Notes: generated from the sequence alone by a model not told the origin. A DNA stretch of 60,704 nucleotides from an uncultured Bacteroidales bacterium (GCA_946415475.1 CAMKSQ010000010.1:1-60704); one strand, 5' to 3'. Shown: positions 19,249 through 28,463, numbered from the stretch's first letter. A program made the numbers and translations.

Positions 19249-21192
19249 CTATGCGCGGCGGGTGACGAAGTCGAAGAACACGTCGATGTCCTTCTTGTCC
19301 TTGAGCTTGACCATGTAGGCCATGTTGCAGAGGTCATCGGCCAGGGCGTCCGGGACGCGCTCGGCCATGCACATGACGTTGCCGTAGCGGTCCATGATTT
19401 CCTGGTGGCTGTGGACATAGGCTTTGCCGTCGCGGCGGCCGGCGTAGGCGCAGAAGTACTGCTCGCCCTGCGGCTTGCGGGCCTCGTTGAAGGCCACCAT
19501 ATCGGCCCAAATCTGGAAAACATCCGTGCTGTGTGCGAAGTTCATCATGTCCGGCGTGTAGCCTCCCGGCGGGCGCATGTTCACTTCCAGGCCCACGTAG
19601 TCGCCTTTCTTGCCGAGGCCCTGGTGGTCGCGGTCCAGCTGGAAGAACTCCAGATGCACGAATCGACTCTTAATGCCGAAAGCTTTAACCGTACGGCGGC
19701 CGATGGCGGCCAGCTTGGCGGGCACGGTCTTGTTGGTCCAGTAGCAGGTGTCCAGGTTGTCATGGACGATTTCCATGATGGGCGTAGGGAAGATGGTGTT
19801 GTTCTCGAACACCGGTTCGCCATCGGCATTGAAAATGGCATCGTAGCTAACCAGAAGGCCGGTGATGAACTCTTCGATCACGAAGTAGCCTGCGTCGTTG
19901 GGATGGGATGCGAACCAGGCTTCCAGCTCTGCGTCGCTCTGGATTTTGCAGGTGCCGCCGGCGCCCATGCCGTTGTCCGGTTTGGCGATGATGGGGTAGC
20001 CGGTCTTTTTGGTGAAAGCTTTCACCTTGGCCAGGCCTTCCGCGCCCTTGATCTGGCGGGCAGTAGGAATGCCCCCCAGGGCGTAGTACTTCTTCATCTC
20101 GCTCTTGTTCTTGATGGCGGCGATGTGGTCGTTCTGGATACCCGTGGTCACGTTGAAGTCCGTGCGCAGACGGGCGTCCTGCTCCAGCCAGTACTCGTTG
20201 TTGGACTCGATCCAGTCAATCTTGCCCCACTTGTGAGCCAGCCAGGCGACGGCGCGGTACATTTCGTCGTAGTTTTCCAGGTTGTTCACCTTGTAGTAGT
20301 CCGAAATGCTGCCACGGAGCTCCTGGGACAGGTTCCAGTACTCAGTATCGGCAATGGCCAACACGTTGATACCGTTTTGCTTGAGCCCGGCGCAGAAGTG
20401 CCAGTAGGTGGCCGGGAAATGGGGGGAAATGAATATTAAGTTCATAAAACTGTAGGTTTTGTTTTCTTCGCTTATGCGGCGCATGGCACCGCGGGTGATT
20501 TCGAACGCCTCCCCGTAAAGGGTGGGCTTTCCATCGACAATTTTTATATATCCGCCGTCCCGGAAGGTGTAGAACCGATGATTCCAACTGTCCGGAAAGG
20601 CGATGTCCTCGAACAGGCGGAGGCCATCGACCTTGGCATACCGTACCTGCTCCATGTGCGGAACCAGGTTGATGTCCGTGAGGCCCAGGCCTTTGAGCCA
20701 GCGCTGGTACTGCGGGTCGCGGGCTTCCCCCGGCAGCTCCGGATGGGAATACACGTTGTCCGCGCAGTTCATGCTGCCGGCGCTGCAGCCCATGACAACC
20801 CCGTCGAATCCTTGGATAAGTTCCTTGAGACGAATCTGGTGCAGGAACTTATTCTGCGTGGGGACATGGCCGCCGCACAGCACAATCCAGTGCGCCCATT
20901 GGACCAGTTCCGGGGTTTGAGCGGCGTTCCGCCGGTCCAGCATCACAATTTTTTCCGTGTCGATACCGGACTTGTGGATGCACTCGCTCATGCCCTTGAG
21001 GACGGAATCGGTGAAGCCTCGGTCATCCGGGGCGGCGCTCACCAGCAGCACGCGGGGCTTGTCGCCCTCCGCGCCTCCGGCCCGCCGGATGGCCTTGGCC
21101 AGTTCCGCCCGGACATCGGCCAAGAAACCGTTATCCTGCGTGAACTGCGGTTCTCCATAGCGGGTTGGGCTGCCTGTGAGGTACAAAATCAT
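19249..21192 (-). CDS. Fusion of S51 peptidase (peptidase E/cyanophycinase-like) and ATP-grasp ligase
   Basis: 647 residues from the start at 21192. Residues 1-249 are an S51 serine peptidase: the nucleophile Ser137 lies in MGCSAGSMN, after LCGGHVPTQN, with the expected Rossmann-like N-terminus. Residues 250-647 begin with their own methionine (MNLIFISPHFPATYWHFCAG) and form an ATP-grasp domain (ESNNEYWLEQDARLR, YPIIAKPDNGMGAGGT, VIEEFITGLLVSYDA, LEVNMRPPGGYTPDMMN). Standalone homologues of each half are usual in Bacteroidales, so this is a fusion. Family knowledge allows making and breaking a peptide bond on one chain; the substrate is unknown. A TATCTTTG promoter 5 bases upstream argues against the longer frame to 21345. 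The gene is enclosed by long inverted repeats. Confidence 0.88.
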   Translation of the reverse strand: MILYLTGSPTRYGEPQFTQDNGFLADVRAELAKAIRRAGGAEGDKPRVLLVSAAPDDRGFTDSVLKGMSECIHKSGIDTEKIVMLDRRNAAQTPELVQWAHWIVLCGGHVPTQNKFLHQIRLKELIQGFDGVVMGCSAGSMNCADNVYSHPELPGEARDPQYQRWLKGLGLTDINLVPHMEQVRYAKVDGLRLFEDIAFPDSWNHRFYTFRDGGYIKIVDGKPTLYGEAFEITRGAMRRISEENKTYSFMNLIFISPHFPATYWHFCAGLKQNGINVLAIADTEYWNLSQELRGSISDYYKVNNLENYDEMYRAVAWLAHKWGKIDWIESNNEYWLEQDARLRTDFNVTTGIQNDHIAAIKNKSEMKKYYALGGIPTARQIKGAEGLAKVKAFTKKTGYPIIAKPDNGMGAGGTCKIQSDAELEAWFASHPNDAGYFVIEEFITGLLVSYDAIFNADGEPVFENNTIFPTPIMEIVHDNLDTCYWTNKTVPAKLAAIGRRTVKAFGIKSRFVHLEFFQLDRDHQGLGKKGDYVGLEVNMRPPGGYTPDMMNFAHSTDVFQIWADMVAFNEARKPQGEQYFCAYAGRRDGKAYVHSHQEIMDRYGNVMCMAERVPDALADDLCNMAYMVKLKDKKDIDVFFDFVTRRA

Positions 21193-21197
21193 ATGCG

Positions 21198-21205
21198 CAA
21201 AGATA
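21198..21205 (-). promoter_or_regulatory. -7 element of the S51-ATP-grasp gene
   Basis: TATCTTTG on the minus strand ending 5 bases before the start codon: probable leaderless transcript; it also fixes the start at 21192. Confidence 0.65.
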
Positions 21206-21308
21206 CGAATTTTCCCGCATTCTTCACAAGGTCGGGAGGCTAGGCCTGGATGTGGTCCACGCAAGGAGGGGGCTGGCCCGAATGTGCACAAGGGGGCTGG
21301 TCGGTAAC

Positions 21309-21655
21309 GCAATACGGGGGTGATCGGCAATATGTTGAGTATCAATTACTTCCAGAAAATCCTCGTTCGATTTTGCGACGAGGATTTTCTATAAAGTGCT
21401 CACTCACAAGCACTTACTGACCACCCCGTTCTGCCCGGTATGGGGGTTAAAGCACAGGGAGTAACACTAGAAGGAACTCTGGGCAGGGATGCTGTGCTTT
21501 AAGCGGGTGCAAGAAGGGTGGTTAAAGCACGGGGCATGGCCACAGAGGAGGTTCTGGGCAGGGATGCTGTGCTTTAAGCGGGTGCAAGAAGGGTGGTTAA
21601 AGCGCAGGACAATGCCATGGAGTGGGGGCAGAGAGCGAGCGGTGTGCTTTAACCA
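21309..21655. repeat. Right long inverted repeat flanking the S51-ATP-grasp gene
   Basis: Mirror image of 18921-19197: TTGAGTATCAATTACTT, hairpin AAAATCCTCG...CGAGGATTTT (21356-21388), TATAAAGTGCTCA, ACTGACCACCCCGTT, then GTGCTTTAA-type repeats. It carries one more 75-bp unit than the left copy. The 570-bp gap between this gene and the CsgG operon contains only this element and a promoter. Confidence 0.85.
21481..21630. repeat. 75-bp tandem repeat (two units)
   Basis: Units begin at 21481 and 21556 (GGGCAGGGATGCTGTGCTTT...), with nearly identical 54-bp cores (AAGCGGGTGCAAGAAGGGTG, GTTAAAGC). Each unit holds inverted GTGCTTTAA / TTAAAGCAC motifs. One inverted unit is at about 18975-19049. The open frame across them is a consequence of the 75-bp period and is not credited as a gene. 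Confidence 0.8.
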
Positions 21656-21737
21656 GGGGGGGAGAACATAAAGTGCGCTTAGCCGTGGGAGCAGAGAAAG
21701 TATGTTTTAATCCGCAGAGCACATTTAGAAAAAATAC

Positions 21738-21745
21738 TATCTTTG
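21738..21745 (+). promoter_or_regulatory. -7 element of the CsgG-like operon
   Basis: ACTATCTTTGTAAAA, matching TAnnTTTG, 16 bases before the start at 21762. The same extended sequence occurs at 42664 and 59075. Confidence 0.65.
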
Positions 21746-21761
21746 TAAAAATGTTTTAACG

Positions 21762-22646
21762 ATGAAAAGATGCATGATGTGGGCCGCGATGCTGGCCGTG
21801 CTGCTTTCCCTGGCTCCGCTGAGCCTGGCGGGGCAGGAGAAAACCATCAAACGGAAGGTGGCCATAGGCCGTTTTTCCAACGAAACCCAATACGCCAAGG
21901 GTATTTTTTACGACAAAGACAATGACCCCATGCGCAAGCAGGCGCTGGACATCCTGTCCTCCAAGCTGGCCCTCAGCGGCAAGTTCATCCTTCTGGAACG
22001 GGAGGACCTGGACGTGCTGATGAAAGAAGCCGGCCCGGAAGGCATGGCCAAGATCGGTGCGGACTACCTGATCCTGGGCTCCATCACGGAGTTCGGCCGC
22101 AAGGCGCAGGGCCAGGAGGGCGTATTCACCAGCACCAAAACCCAGACGGTGGAGGCCGGCGTGAGCCTGCGCCTGGTAGAAGCCGCCACGGGGCTCATCA
22201 TCTATTCCGATGAAGCCAAAGGCTACGCGGAAACCACCTCCAAGCAAACCCTCGGCCTGGGCGGAACGGCCGGCTATGACGCCACGCTCAGCGACAAGGC
22301 CATCTCCTCCGCCATCAGCCAGCTGGTGGAAAACATCATCAACAAGTGCATGGACAAGCCCTGGCGCTCTTACATCCTCACTTATGACGATGGTTCCTAC
22401 ATCATCTCCGGTGGCGCTTCCCAGGGCCTCCAGCCCGGCGACGCCTTTATCGTGTACACAAAAGGCAAGAGCGTCAAGAACCCTCAGACCGGCATGATGG
22501 TGGAACTCCCCGGCAAGCCCGTGGGCAAGGTAACCGTGATCTCCTCCTTCGGCGACAACCCGGAGAACGAACTATCCTACTGCTCCTACGAAGGACAGGA
22601 CATCGACGAAGACCATCTGGACAAGTACTATATTTCCGACAAATAG
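21762..22646 (+). CDS. CsgG/HfaB family envelope protein
   Basis: 294 residues with an N-terminal signal peptide (AAMLAVLLSLAPLSLAGQE, signal peptidase I type; no lipobox cysteine). The body matches CsgG-type proteins: KVAIGRFSNETQYAKG, then LSSKLALSGKFILLEREDLD, GADYLILGSITEFG, VEAGVSLRLVEAATGLIIYS, and a helical end of the domain. About 85 extra C-terminal residues follow. Canonical CsgG is a lipoprotein pore for curli; the missing lipobox and the neighbouring DUF4810 and GNA1162-like genes point to the related, poorly understood CsgG-DUF4810-GNA1162 set instead. First gene of a four-gene operon. Confidence 0.85.
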   Translation: MKRCMMWAAMLAVLLSLAPLSLAGQEKTIKRKVAIGRFSNETQYAKGIFYDKDNDPMRKQALDILSSKLALSGKFILLEREDLDVLMKEAGPEGMAKIGADYLILGSITEFGRKAQGQEGVFTSTKTQTVEAGVSLRLVEAATGLIIYSDEAKGYAETTSKQTLGLGGTAGYDATLSDKAISSAISQLVENIINKCMDKPWRSYILTYDDGSYIISGGASQGLQPGDAFIVYTKGKSVKNPQTGMMVELPGKPVGKVTVISSFGDNPENELSYCSYEGQDIDEDHLDKYYISDK

Positions 22647-22647
22647 C

Positions 22648-22998
22648 ATGAAAAAACTCATTTTTGCATTGGCGGCCGCCCTGCTCACCCTTGCTTCCTG
22701 CGGCGTGGGCAACGTTACCGTGAATTCCGGCAAGGCGGACAAGGCCTATCTGTCCTTCTCGGCCGCCCAGGCCAAAGACATCCTTGTCACGGTGGACGGC
22801 AAGGAATACAAGACCGAGACCCTCAAGGTAAAAGGCTGGTCCGGCAACAAAGACCTCAAGTCCCTATCCAAGAACATAATTACCCTGGAGCCCGGCACGC
22901 ATACCGTGGTGGTAAAGGACAACACCGGCAAGGAACTTACCTCCCAGAAGGTGTTCATCTCGGCCCAGGAACACAAGATGATCGGCCTTGAATTATGA
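22648..22998 (+). CDS. Small lipoprotein of unknown function
   Basis: 116 residues, lipobox ending at Cys18 (LASCGVG). The remainder is predicted beta-rich (DILVTVDGKEYKTETLKVKG; LEPGTHTVVVKDNTGKEL), resembling small Ig-like or PEGA-like modules by pattern: a sequence such as 'PGTHTVVVKD' is common in PEGA domains. One base separates it from the CsgG-like gene and it overlaps the next gene by 4 bases, so it belongs to the same envelope system. No specific function is assigned. Confidence 0.8.
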   Translation: MKKLIFALAAALLTLASCGVGNVTVNSGKADKAYLSFSAAQAKDILVTVDGKEYKTETLKVKGWSGNKDLKSLSKNIITLEPGTHTVVVKDNTGKELTSQKVFISAQEHKMIGLEL

Positions 22999-23447
22999 GA
23001 AAAATCCTAACATTGTCGATAGCTGCCCTGCTTCTGTGCTCCTGCGGTCCTTCCGCCGGTGTGCTGTACTATTGGGGTGGCGATGCCTCCAAGGGGGTAA
23101 CCCGCTACGAGGACCGCTTCTACGAGGCCTATGGCAAGTCGCAAAGCCCGGAAAGCCTGTGCGCCATGCTGTGTGTCTATGAAGACATGCTGCAGAATCC
23201 CGGCGGAGAACGCGGTGTGGTGCCTCCGGGCATCTGTGCCGAGTATGGCTACCTGCTGCTGAAACCGGAGACGGCCGCCGCCTTCGCCGAGAGCGCCTCC
23301 AAGCGTGAACGCGCCATTTATGAGCGTTCGGACTATGCCGCCTATTTCCCGGAATACGGCCTCAAGCTCCTCCAGAAGGAGATGGAGCTGTATCCGGAGT
23401 CCCGAAAATTTGTGGAACCCTTGCTTAAAAAATTCGCAGGAAAATGA
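22995..23447 (+). CDS. DUF4810-type lipoprotein
   Basis: 150 residues, lipobox CSC (Cys17). The sequence after it (LYYWGGDASKGVTRYEDRFY, then a helical PPGICAEYGYLLLKP region and KEMELYPESRKFVEPLLKK at the end) matches DUF4810 proteins. These are typically found between a CsgG-like and a GNA1162-like (DUF799) protein. Overlaps both neighbours by 4 bases. Probably periplasmic, membrane-anchored and helical. Confidence 0.8.
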   Translation: MRKILTLSIAALLLCSCGPSAGVLYYWGGDASKGVTRYEDRFYEAYGKSQSPESLCAMLCVYEDMLQNPGGERGVVPPGICAEYGYLLLKPETAAAFAESASKRERAIYERSDYAAYFPEYGLKLLQKEMELYPESRKFVEPLLKKFAGK

Positions 23448-24121
23448 AAAAGTTTCTGATTCTACTGGCAGCCACGGCGCTGCTCGTTTCCTGCGGATCG
23501 GCCAGCAAGCTCACCCGCGGGGAGGTCTATGCCCCTCTGTACCATGAAGCGCCCGTCACCCTGCTGGTGATGCCGCCCATCAACAATACGGCCAACGTGG
23601 AGGCCAAGGACCTGCTGTACACGTCCATCAGCCGCCCGCTGGTGGAGGCCGGTTATTACGTCCTTCCGCCCATCCTCACCATGGATATCCTCAAGGCGGA
23701 AAGTGCCTATGACGCGGAACTCTTCTTCGAGGCGCCCGTCGGACAGTTCGGCACAGTTTTCGGTGCCGATGCCGTCATCTTCTCCGTCATCGACAAATGG
23801 GCCAAGCAGGGCGTGGGTATCAGCGCCAAGATCCGTTATGTCATGCGCTCCACGCGTACGAACGAGGTCCTGTTCGACCGCAGCTGCGACCTGTTCCTGG
23901 ATACATCGGTAAGCACAAGCAGCAAGGGGCTGCTGGGCCTGGTGCTGGACGTCGCCCTCACGGCCGTCAATACCGCCCTTACAGACCACATTGAGGCCGC
24001 CCGCAAGGCCAACAACTACATTTTCAGCGACATCCCCTTCGGCAAGTTCAGTCCGCTCTATCAGCAGGACCAGGACTGGAAGGCCGAACCCGCCAATGTC
24101 AAGGCCGTAGTGAAGGATTAA
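23444..24121 (+). CDS. GNA1162 / DUF799-like lipoprotein
   Basis: 225 residues, lipobox VSC (Cys17). VTLLVMPPINNTANVEAKDLLYTSISRPL, GYYVLPPILTMDILK and GADAVIFSVIDKW are characteristic of the GNA1162 (DUF799) family of outer-membrane-associated lipoproteins, whose fold resembles TolB N-terminal and CsgG-type domains. Last gene of the operon. It is followed by a hairpin whose loop carries the ATP synthase promoter. Confidence 0.82.
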   Translation: MKKFLILLAATALLVSCGSASKLTRGEVYAPLYHEAPVTLLVMPPINNTANVEAKDLLYTSISRPLVEAGYYVLPPILTMDILKAESAYDAELFFEAPVGQFGTVFGADAVIFSVIDKWAKQGVGISAKIRYVMRSTRTNEVLFDRSCDLFLDTSVSTSSKGLLGLVLDVALTAVNTALTDHIEAARKANNYIFSDIPFGKFSPLYQQDQDWKAEPANVKAVVKD

Positions 24122-24149
24122 TACGGGCTGGAAAGAAGTCTTTTTATAT

Positions 24150-25717
<1,568 letters not shown>

Positions 25718-25719
<2 letters not shown>

Positions 25720-25744
25720 ATTCTTCACTTCGTTCAGAATGACA
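25718..25744. repeat. AGATTCTTCACTTCGTTCAGAATGACA repeat forming the atpD-atpC junction
   Basis: A full copy of the repeat. Its first two bases are the last two of the atpD stop codon (TAG), and its ATGACA end supplies the atpC start codon (25739-25741). The 19-base spacer is therefore entirely repeat. Confidence 0.85.
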
Positions 25745-25981
25745 ATTGCACTTCATATCCTCAGTCCCGAAGGAACGTTGGTTAAGGCCGATGTTTCCCT
25801 GGTGACGCTACCGGGTGTCGCCGGGCCGTTCACCGTGCTCAAGGACCACGCGGCGCTCATCACGGCGCTGGAAAAGGGCAACATCCGCTACGTGGAGGGT
25901 GGGGAAGAGAAGTTCCTGCCCATCCGGGAGGGCTTTGTGGAGGTAGGGGACAACCAGGTCAAAGTGTGCGTGGAGGTATGA
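25739..25981 (+). CDS. atpC: F1 ATP synthase subunit epsilon (beta-sandwich domain only)
   Basis: 80 residues: only the N-terminal beta-sandwich is present (LHILSPEGTLVKADVSLVTLPGVAGPFTVLKDHAALITAL; FLPIREGFVEVGDNQVKVCV). The C-terminal helical hairpin that inhibits hydrolysis in E. coli is missing, as is common in Bacteroidales. The open frame reaches further upstream, but the preceding codons lie inside atpD; the ATG at 25739 fits the family. Overlaps atpB by 4 bases. Confidence 0.93.
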   Translation: MTIALHILSPEGTLVKADVSLVTLPGVAGPFTVLKDHAALITALEKGNIRYVEGGEEKFLPIREGFVEVGDNQVKVCVEV

Positions 25982-27117
25982 TGCTGGCCTTCCTCATATC
26001 GCTGCTGCTGTGGCAGGGAGATACACTCGGCCCTGCGGGCCTCGGTATGACAGAAAGCATACCGGGCGAAGCCACCGCTGTCATACCGAGCGAAGCCACC
26101 GCTGTCATACCGAGCGAAGCGAGTGTATCTCAGGAGTTCGACATGGACGAATACCTTTACGGGCATGTGGTGGATGCTTATGACTGGCACATCACTACCG
26201 TGAACGGGAAGCATATCAGCGTGCCGCTGCTGATCATTGCGCGCAGCAAAACGACGGGCTGGCACGTGTTCTCCTCCGGAAAGCTGGCCCACGGCCATGA
26301 GTATGAGGGTTTTTACATCCTGCACGATCAAGAATCCCACCGGGACAGACTGATGGAACACACGCCCTCCGGGGATGTGCGTCCGCTGGATATTTCCATC
26401 ACCAAGAATGTGGCCGGGCTGATGTTCAACAGCCTGGTGCTGGTGCTCCTGGTGCTCTTCGGCGTCAAGTGGTATCGCAAGCACGACGCCCGCGAGGAGG
26501 CCCCGGGCGGCTTCAGCGGCCTGTTGGAGATGCTGGTCATGATGGTGGAGGACGACATCATCAAGCCTTGTATCGGCCCGGATTATAAACGATACTCACC
26601 GTATCTGCTCACCGCGTTTTTCTTCATCTTCGTGAACAACCTGCTGGGCATCGTCCCGTTCTTCCCGGGCGGGGCCAACATTACCGGTAACATCGCCATT
26701 ACCTTCATGATGGCCATGTTCACCTTCCTGGCAGTGAACCTGTTCGGCAACAAGCATTATTACAAAGACATATTCTGGCCGGAGGTGCCGCTTTTCCTGA
26801 AAGCCATCCCCCTGATGCCCCTGATTGAAATCATCGGCCTGTTTACCAAGCCCTTCTCCCTCATGGTGCGACTTTTTGCCAATATCCTGGCGGGGCACAT
26901 GATGATTCTGGGTGTGGTGTCGGTGGTTTTCCTTACGGCTGAGCTGGGCCCGGCCATGAACGGCGGCCTCAGTGCCATCGCCGTCCTGTTTGGCGTGTTC
27001 ATGGATGTCCTGGAACTGCTGGTGGCATTCCTCCAAGCCTATATATTCACCATGCTTTCCAGTGTGTTTATCGGCCTTAGCCGGCAGCACCCGGAAGAAG
27101 AAAAAGCAGAAAAGTAA
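25978..27117 (+). CDS. atpB: Fo ATP synthase subunit a
   Basis: 379 residues. A signal-like N-terminus (MLAFLISLLLWQ) and an extracytoplasmic region typical of Bacteroidota a subunits lead to membrane helices from about residue 150. The proton path is recognisable: conserved Arg in FSLMVRLFANILAGHMMILG, and the LELLVAFLQAYIFTMLSSVFIG last helix. A 114-bp palindromic repeat is inserted in frame just after the signal (residues about 14-52), giving three AVIPSEAT-like octapeptides. The start ATG at 25978 (or 25981) overlaps the atpC stop. Confidence 0.94.
   Translation: MMLAFLISLLLWQGDTLGPAGLGMTESIPGEATAVIPSEATAVIPSEASVSQEFDMDEYLYGHVVDAYDWHITTVNGKHISVPLLIIARSKTTGWHVFSSGKLAHGHEYEGFYILHDQESHRDRLMEHTPSGDVRPLDISITKNVAGLMFNSLVLVLLVLFGVKWYRKHDAREEAPGGFSGLLEMLVMMVEDDIIKPCIGPDYKRYSPYLLTAFFFIFVNNLLGIVPFFPGGANITGNIAITFMMAMFTFLAVNLFGNKHYYKDIFWPEVPLFLKAIPLMPLIEIIGLFTKPFSLMVRLFANILAGHMMILGVVSVVFLTAELGPAMNGGLSAIAVLFGVFMDVLELLVAFLQAYIFTMLSSVFIGLSRQHPEEEKAEK
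26018..26131. repeat. Palindromic element with 24-bp tandem repeats inside atpB
   Basis: Outer arms GAGATACACTCG (26018-26029) and CGAGTGTATCTC (26120-26131) are perfect 12-bp complements. Between them CATACCGAGCGAAGCCACCG-type units start at 26058, 26082 and 26106 (24-bp period, 8 codons). The core resembles the TCATnCTGAGCGAAGCGA repeats found elsewhere in this window. Confidence 0.85.
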
Positions 27118-27135
27118 CTTTAAAACTATAGTATT

Positions 27136-27387
27136 ATGATTTTGTCCACTATGATCCTTCAGGCTGCTTCTACTGCAGCTCTCGGAAAGGCCGGTGCCGC
27201 ACTGGGTGCCGGTATCGCTGCCATCGCCGCCGCTTTCGGTATCGGCAATATCGGTAAAGCCGCCCTTGAGGCCGGCGCCCGCCAGCCCGAGAAAGCGGAC
27301 CACTACCGTCTTACCGCCATCATCATCGGCGCTCTGGTAGAAGGTGCCTGCCTCTTTGCTATTCTGGTCTGTCTTATCGGCAAGTAA
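27136..27387 (+). CDS. atpE: Fo ATP synthase subunit c
   Basis: 83 residues, two membrane helices. Helix 1 carries the packing motif LGAGIAAIAAAFGIGNIGKA; the polar loop is ARQPEKADHYR; helix 2 has the ion-binding glutamate in GALVEGACLFAIL. The residue after the glutamate and the absence of the Gln/Ser-Thr set of Na+-type rings suggest H+ coupling (inference). Between atpB and atpF as expected. Confidence 0.97.
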   Translation: MILSTMILQAASTAALGKAGAALGAGIAAIAAAFGIGNIGKAALEAGARQPEKADHYRLTAIIIGALVEGACLFAILVCLIGK

Positions 27388-27390
27388 GCG

Positions 27391-27903
27391 ATGTCACTGA
27401 TTACTCCGGACTTTGGCTTGCTGTTCTGGATGACGCTGATTTTCGGCATCGTCTTCTTCATCCTGGCCAAGTTTGGCTTCCCGGTGCTGACGGATATGGT
27501 CCGGAAGCGTCAGGAACGGATAGAGAAGTCCCTTGTCGATGCCCGTGAAATCGAGGCCCGGATGGCTCAATGGAAGGAGGAGCAGGCACATCTGCTGGAG
27601 GCTACCCGCAAGGAGCAGTCCCAGATGCTGCAGGAGGCCACCCAGACCAAGGCCCGGATTGTGGCCGATGCCAAGGCGCAGGCCCAGGCGGAGGCCGATA
27701 AGATTCTCGCCGAGGCCAAGCTCCAGATAGCGGCAGAGAAAGAGAGCGCCCTCCGCGACGTGCGCCGGGAAGTAGCCCTGCTCAGTGTGCAGGTGGCGGA
27801 AAAGGTGCTTCGCCACGAGCTCTCCGACGAAGGCAGCCAGCGGGCGTTCATCGACCAGCTGGTAGACGAAGCCAATCAGGCACCCCTCCATAACAAGAAC
27901 TGA
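27391..27903 (+). CDS. atpF: Fo ATP synthase subunit b
   Basis: 170 residues: one N-terminal membrane helix (FGLLFWMTLIFGIVFFILAKFGFPVL) and a long charged coiled coil (Lys/Glu/Ala/Gln-rich, to about residue 150). This is the peripheral stalk dimer subunit. Three bases after atpE and overlapping atpH by one base. Confidence 0.96.
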   Translation: MSLITPDFGLLFWMTLIFGIVFFILAKFGFPVLTDMVRKRQERIEKSLVDAREIEARMAQWKEEQAHLLEATRKEQSQMLQEATQTKARIVADAKAQAQAEADKILAEAKLQIAAEKESALRDVRREVALLSVQVAEKVLRHELSDEGSQRAFIDQLVDEANQAPLHNKN

Positions 27904-28463
27904 TGAACCGCGCCATTGTCATAACCCGCTACGCCAGAGCGCTGGTCCGCTATGTCCGTGACAACGGGCAGGGGGACGTGGTGTGCTCGGAGGCCGAGGT
28001 GCTTCTGAAGGCCCTCCACGACGTGCCGGACCTGGCCCGCATGGTGGAGGCCGCCAACGACGTGGTGAGCGAGTTCGACAAGAAAAAGCTCCTGCAATCG
28101 GCCCTGGGCAATCGGATGTCGCCGGAACTGAGCCGCTTCCTTACGCTGTTGAACAAAAACGGCCGCATGGAACTGGTGGGGGACATCCTCCGGGACTTCG
28201 TGGACATGTACCACCGGAGCGTGGGCATCCGCAAGGCGCAGCTGGTGACGGTGGGAGAGCCGTCGGAGCGCCTGCTGCAGCGCCTCAAGGCCCTGGTAAA
28301 GAGCAAAACCGGTGACGATGTCATCATAGAGGTGGTGGTGGATCCCTCCATTGTGGGCGGCTTTATCTTCGACATTGACGATTATCTCCTGGACGCCAGC
28401 GTTAAACGCCAGCTGGACCTGATCCGGGAAGAGTTTATAGAACGAAACAGACGTATAATCTAA
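27903..28463 (+). CDS. atpH: F1 ATP synthase subunit delta
   Basis: 186 residues. N-terminal helical domain ([19 protein letters not shown]) and the family C-terminal signature ([33 protein letters not shown]). It connects the peripheral stalk to F1. The start and stop codons overlap those of atpF and atpA by one base each. Confidence 0.96.
   Translation: MNRAIVITRYARALVRYVRDNGQGDVVCSEAEVLLKALHDVPDLARMVEAANDVVSEFDKKKLLQSALGNRMSPELSRFLTLLNKNGRMELVGDILRDFVDMYHRSVGIRKAQLVTVGEPSERLLQRLKALVKSKTGDDVIIEVVVDPSIVGGFIFDIDDYLLDASVKRQLDLIREEFIERNRRII

Noticed and set aside
21430..21660. Possible CRISPR array
   Set aside because: The 75-bp units are contiguous tandem copies of palindromic sequence with no unique spacers of constant length and no cas genes nearby.
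21489..21671. 60-codon frame encoding a repeated MLCFKRVQEGWLK peptide
   Set aside because: It arises because the 75-bp repeat period is a multiple of three; no promoter or initiation context, and the mirrored copy on the left arm is not open in the same way.
22648..24121. Curli (csg) system
   Set aside because: No curlin subunit, CsgE or CsgF-like gene is present; the partners are DUF4810 and GNA1162-like proteins, so the set is a different envelope system.
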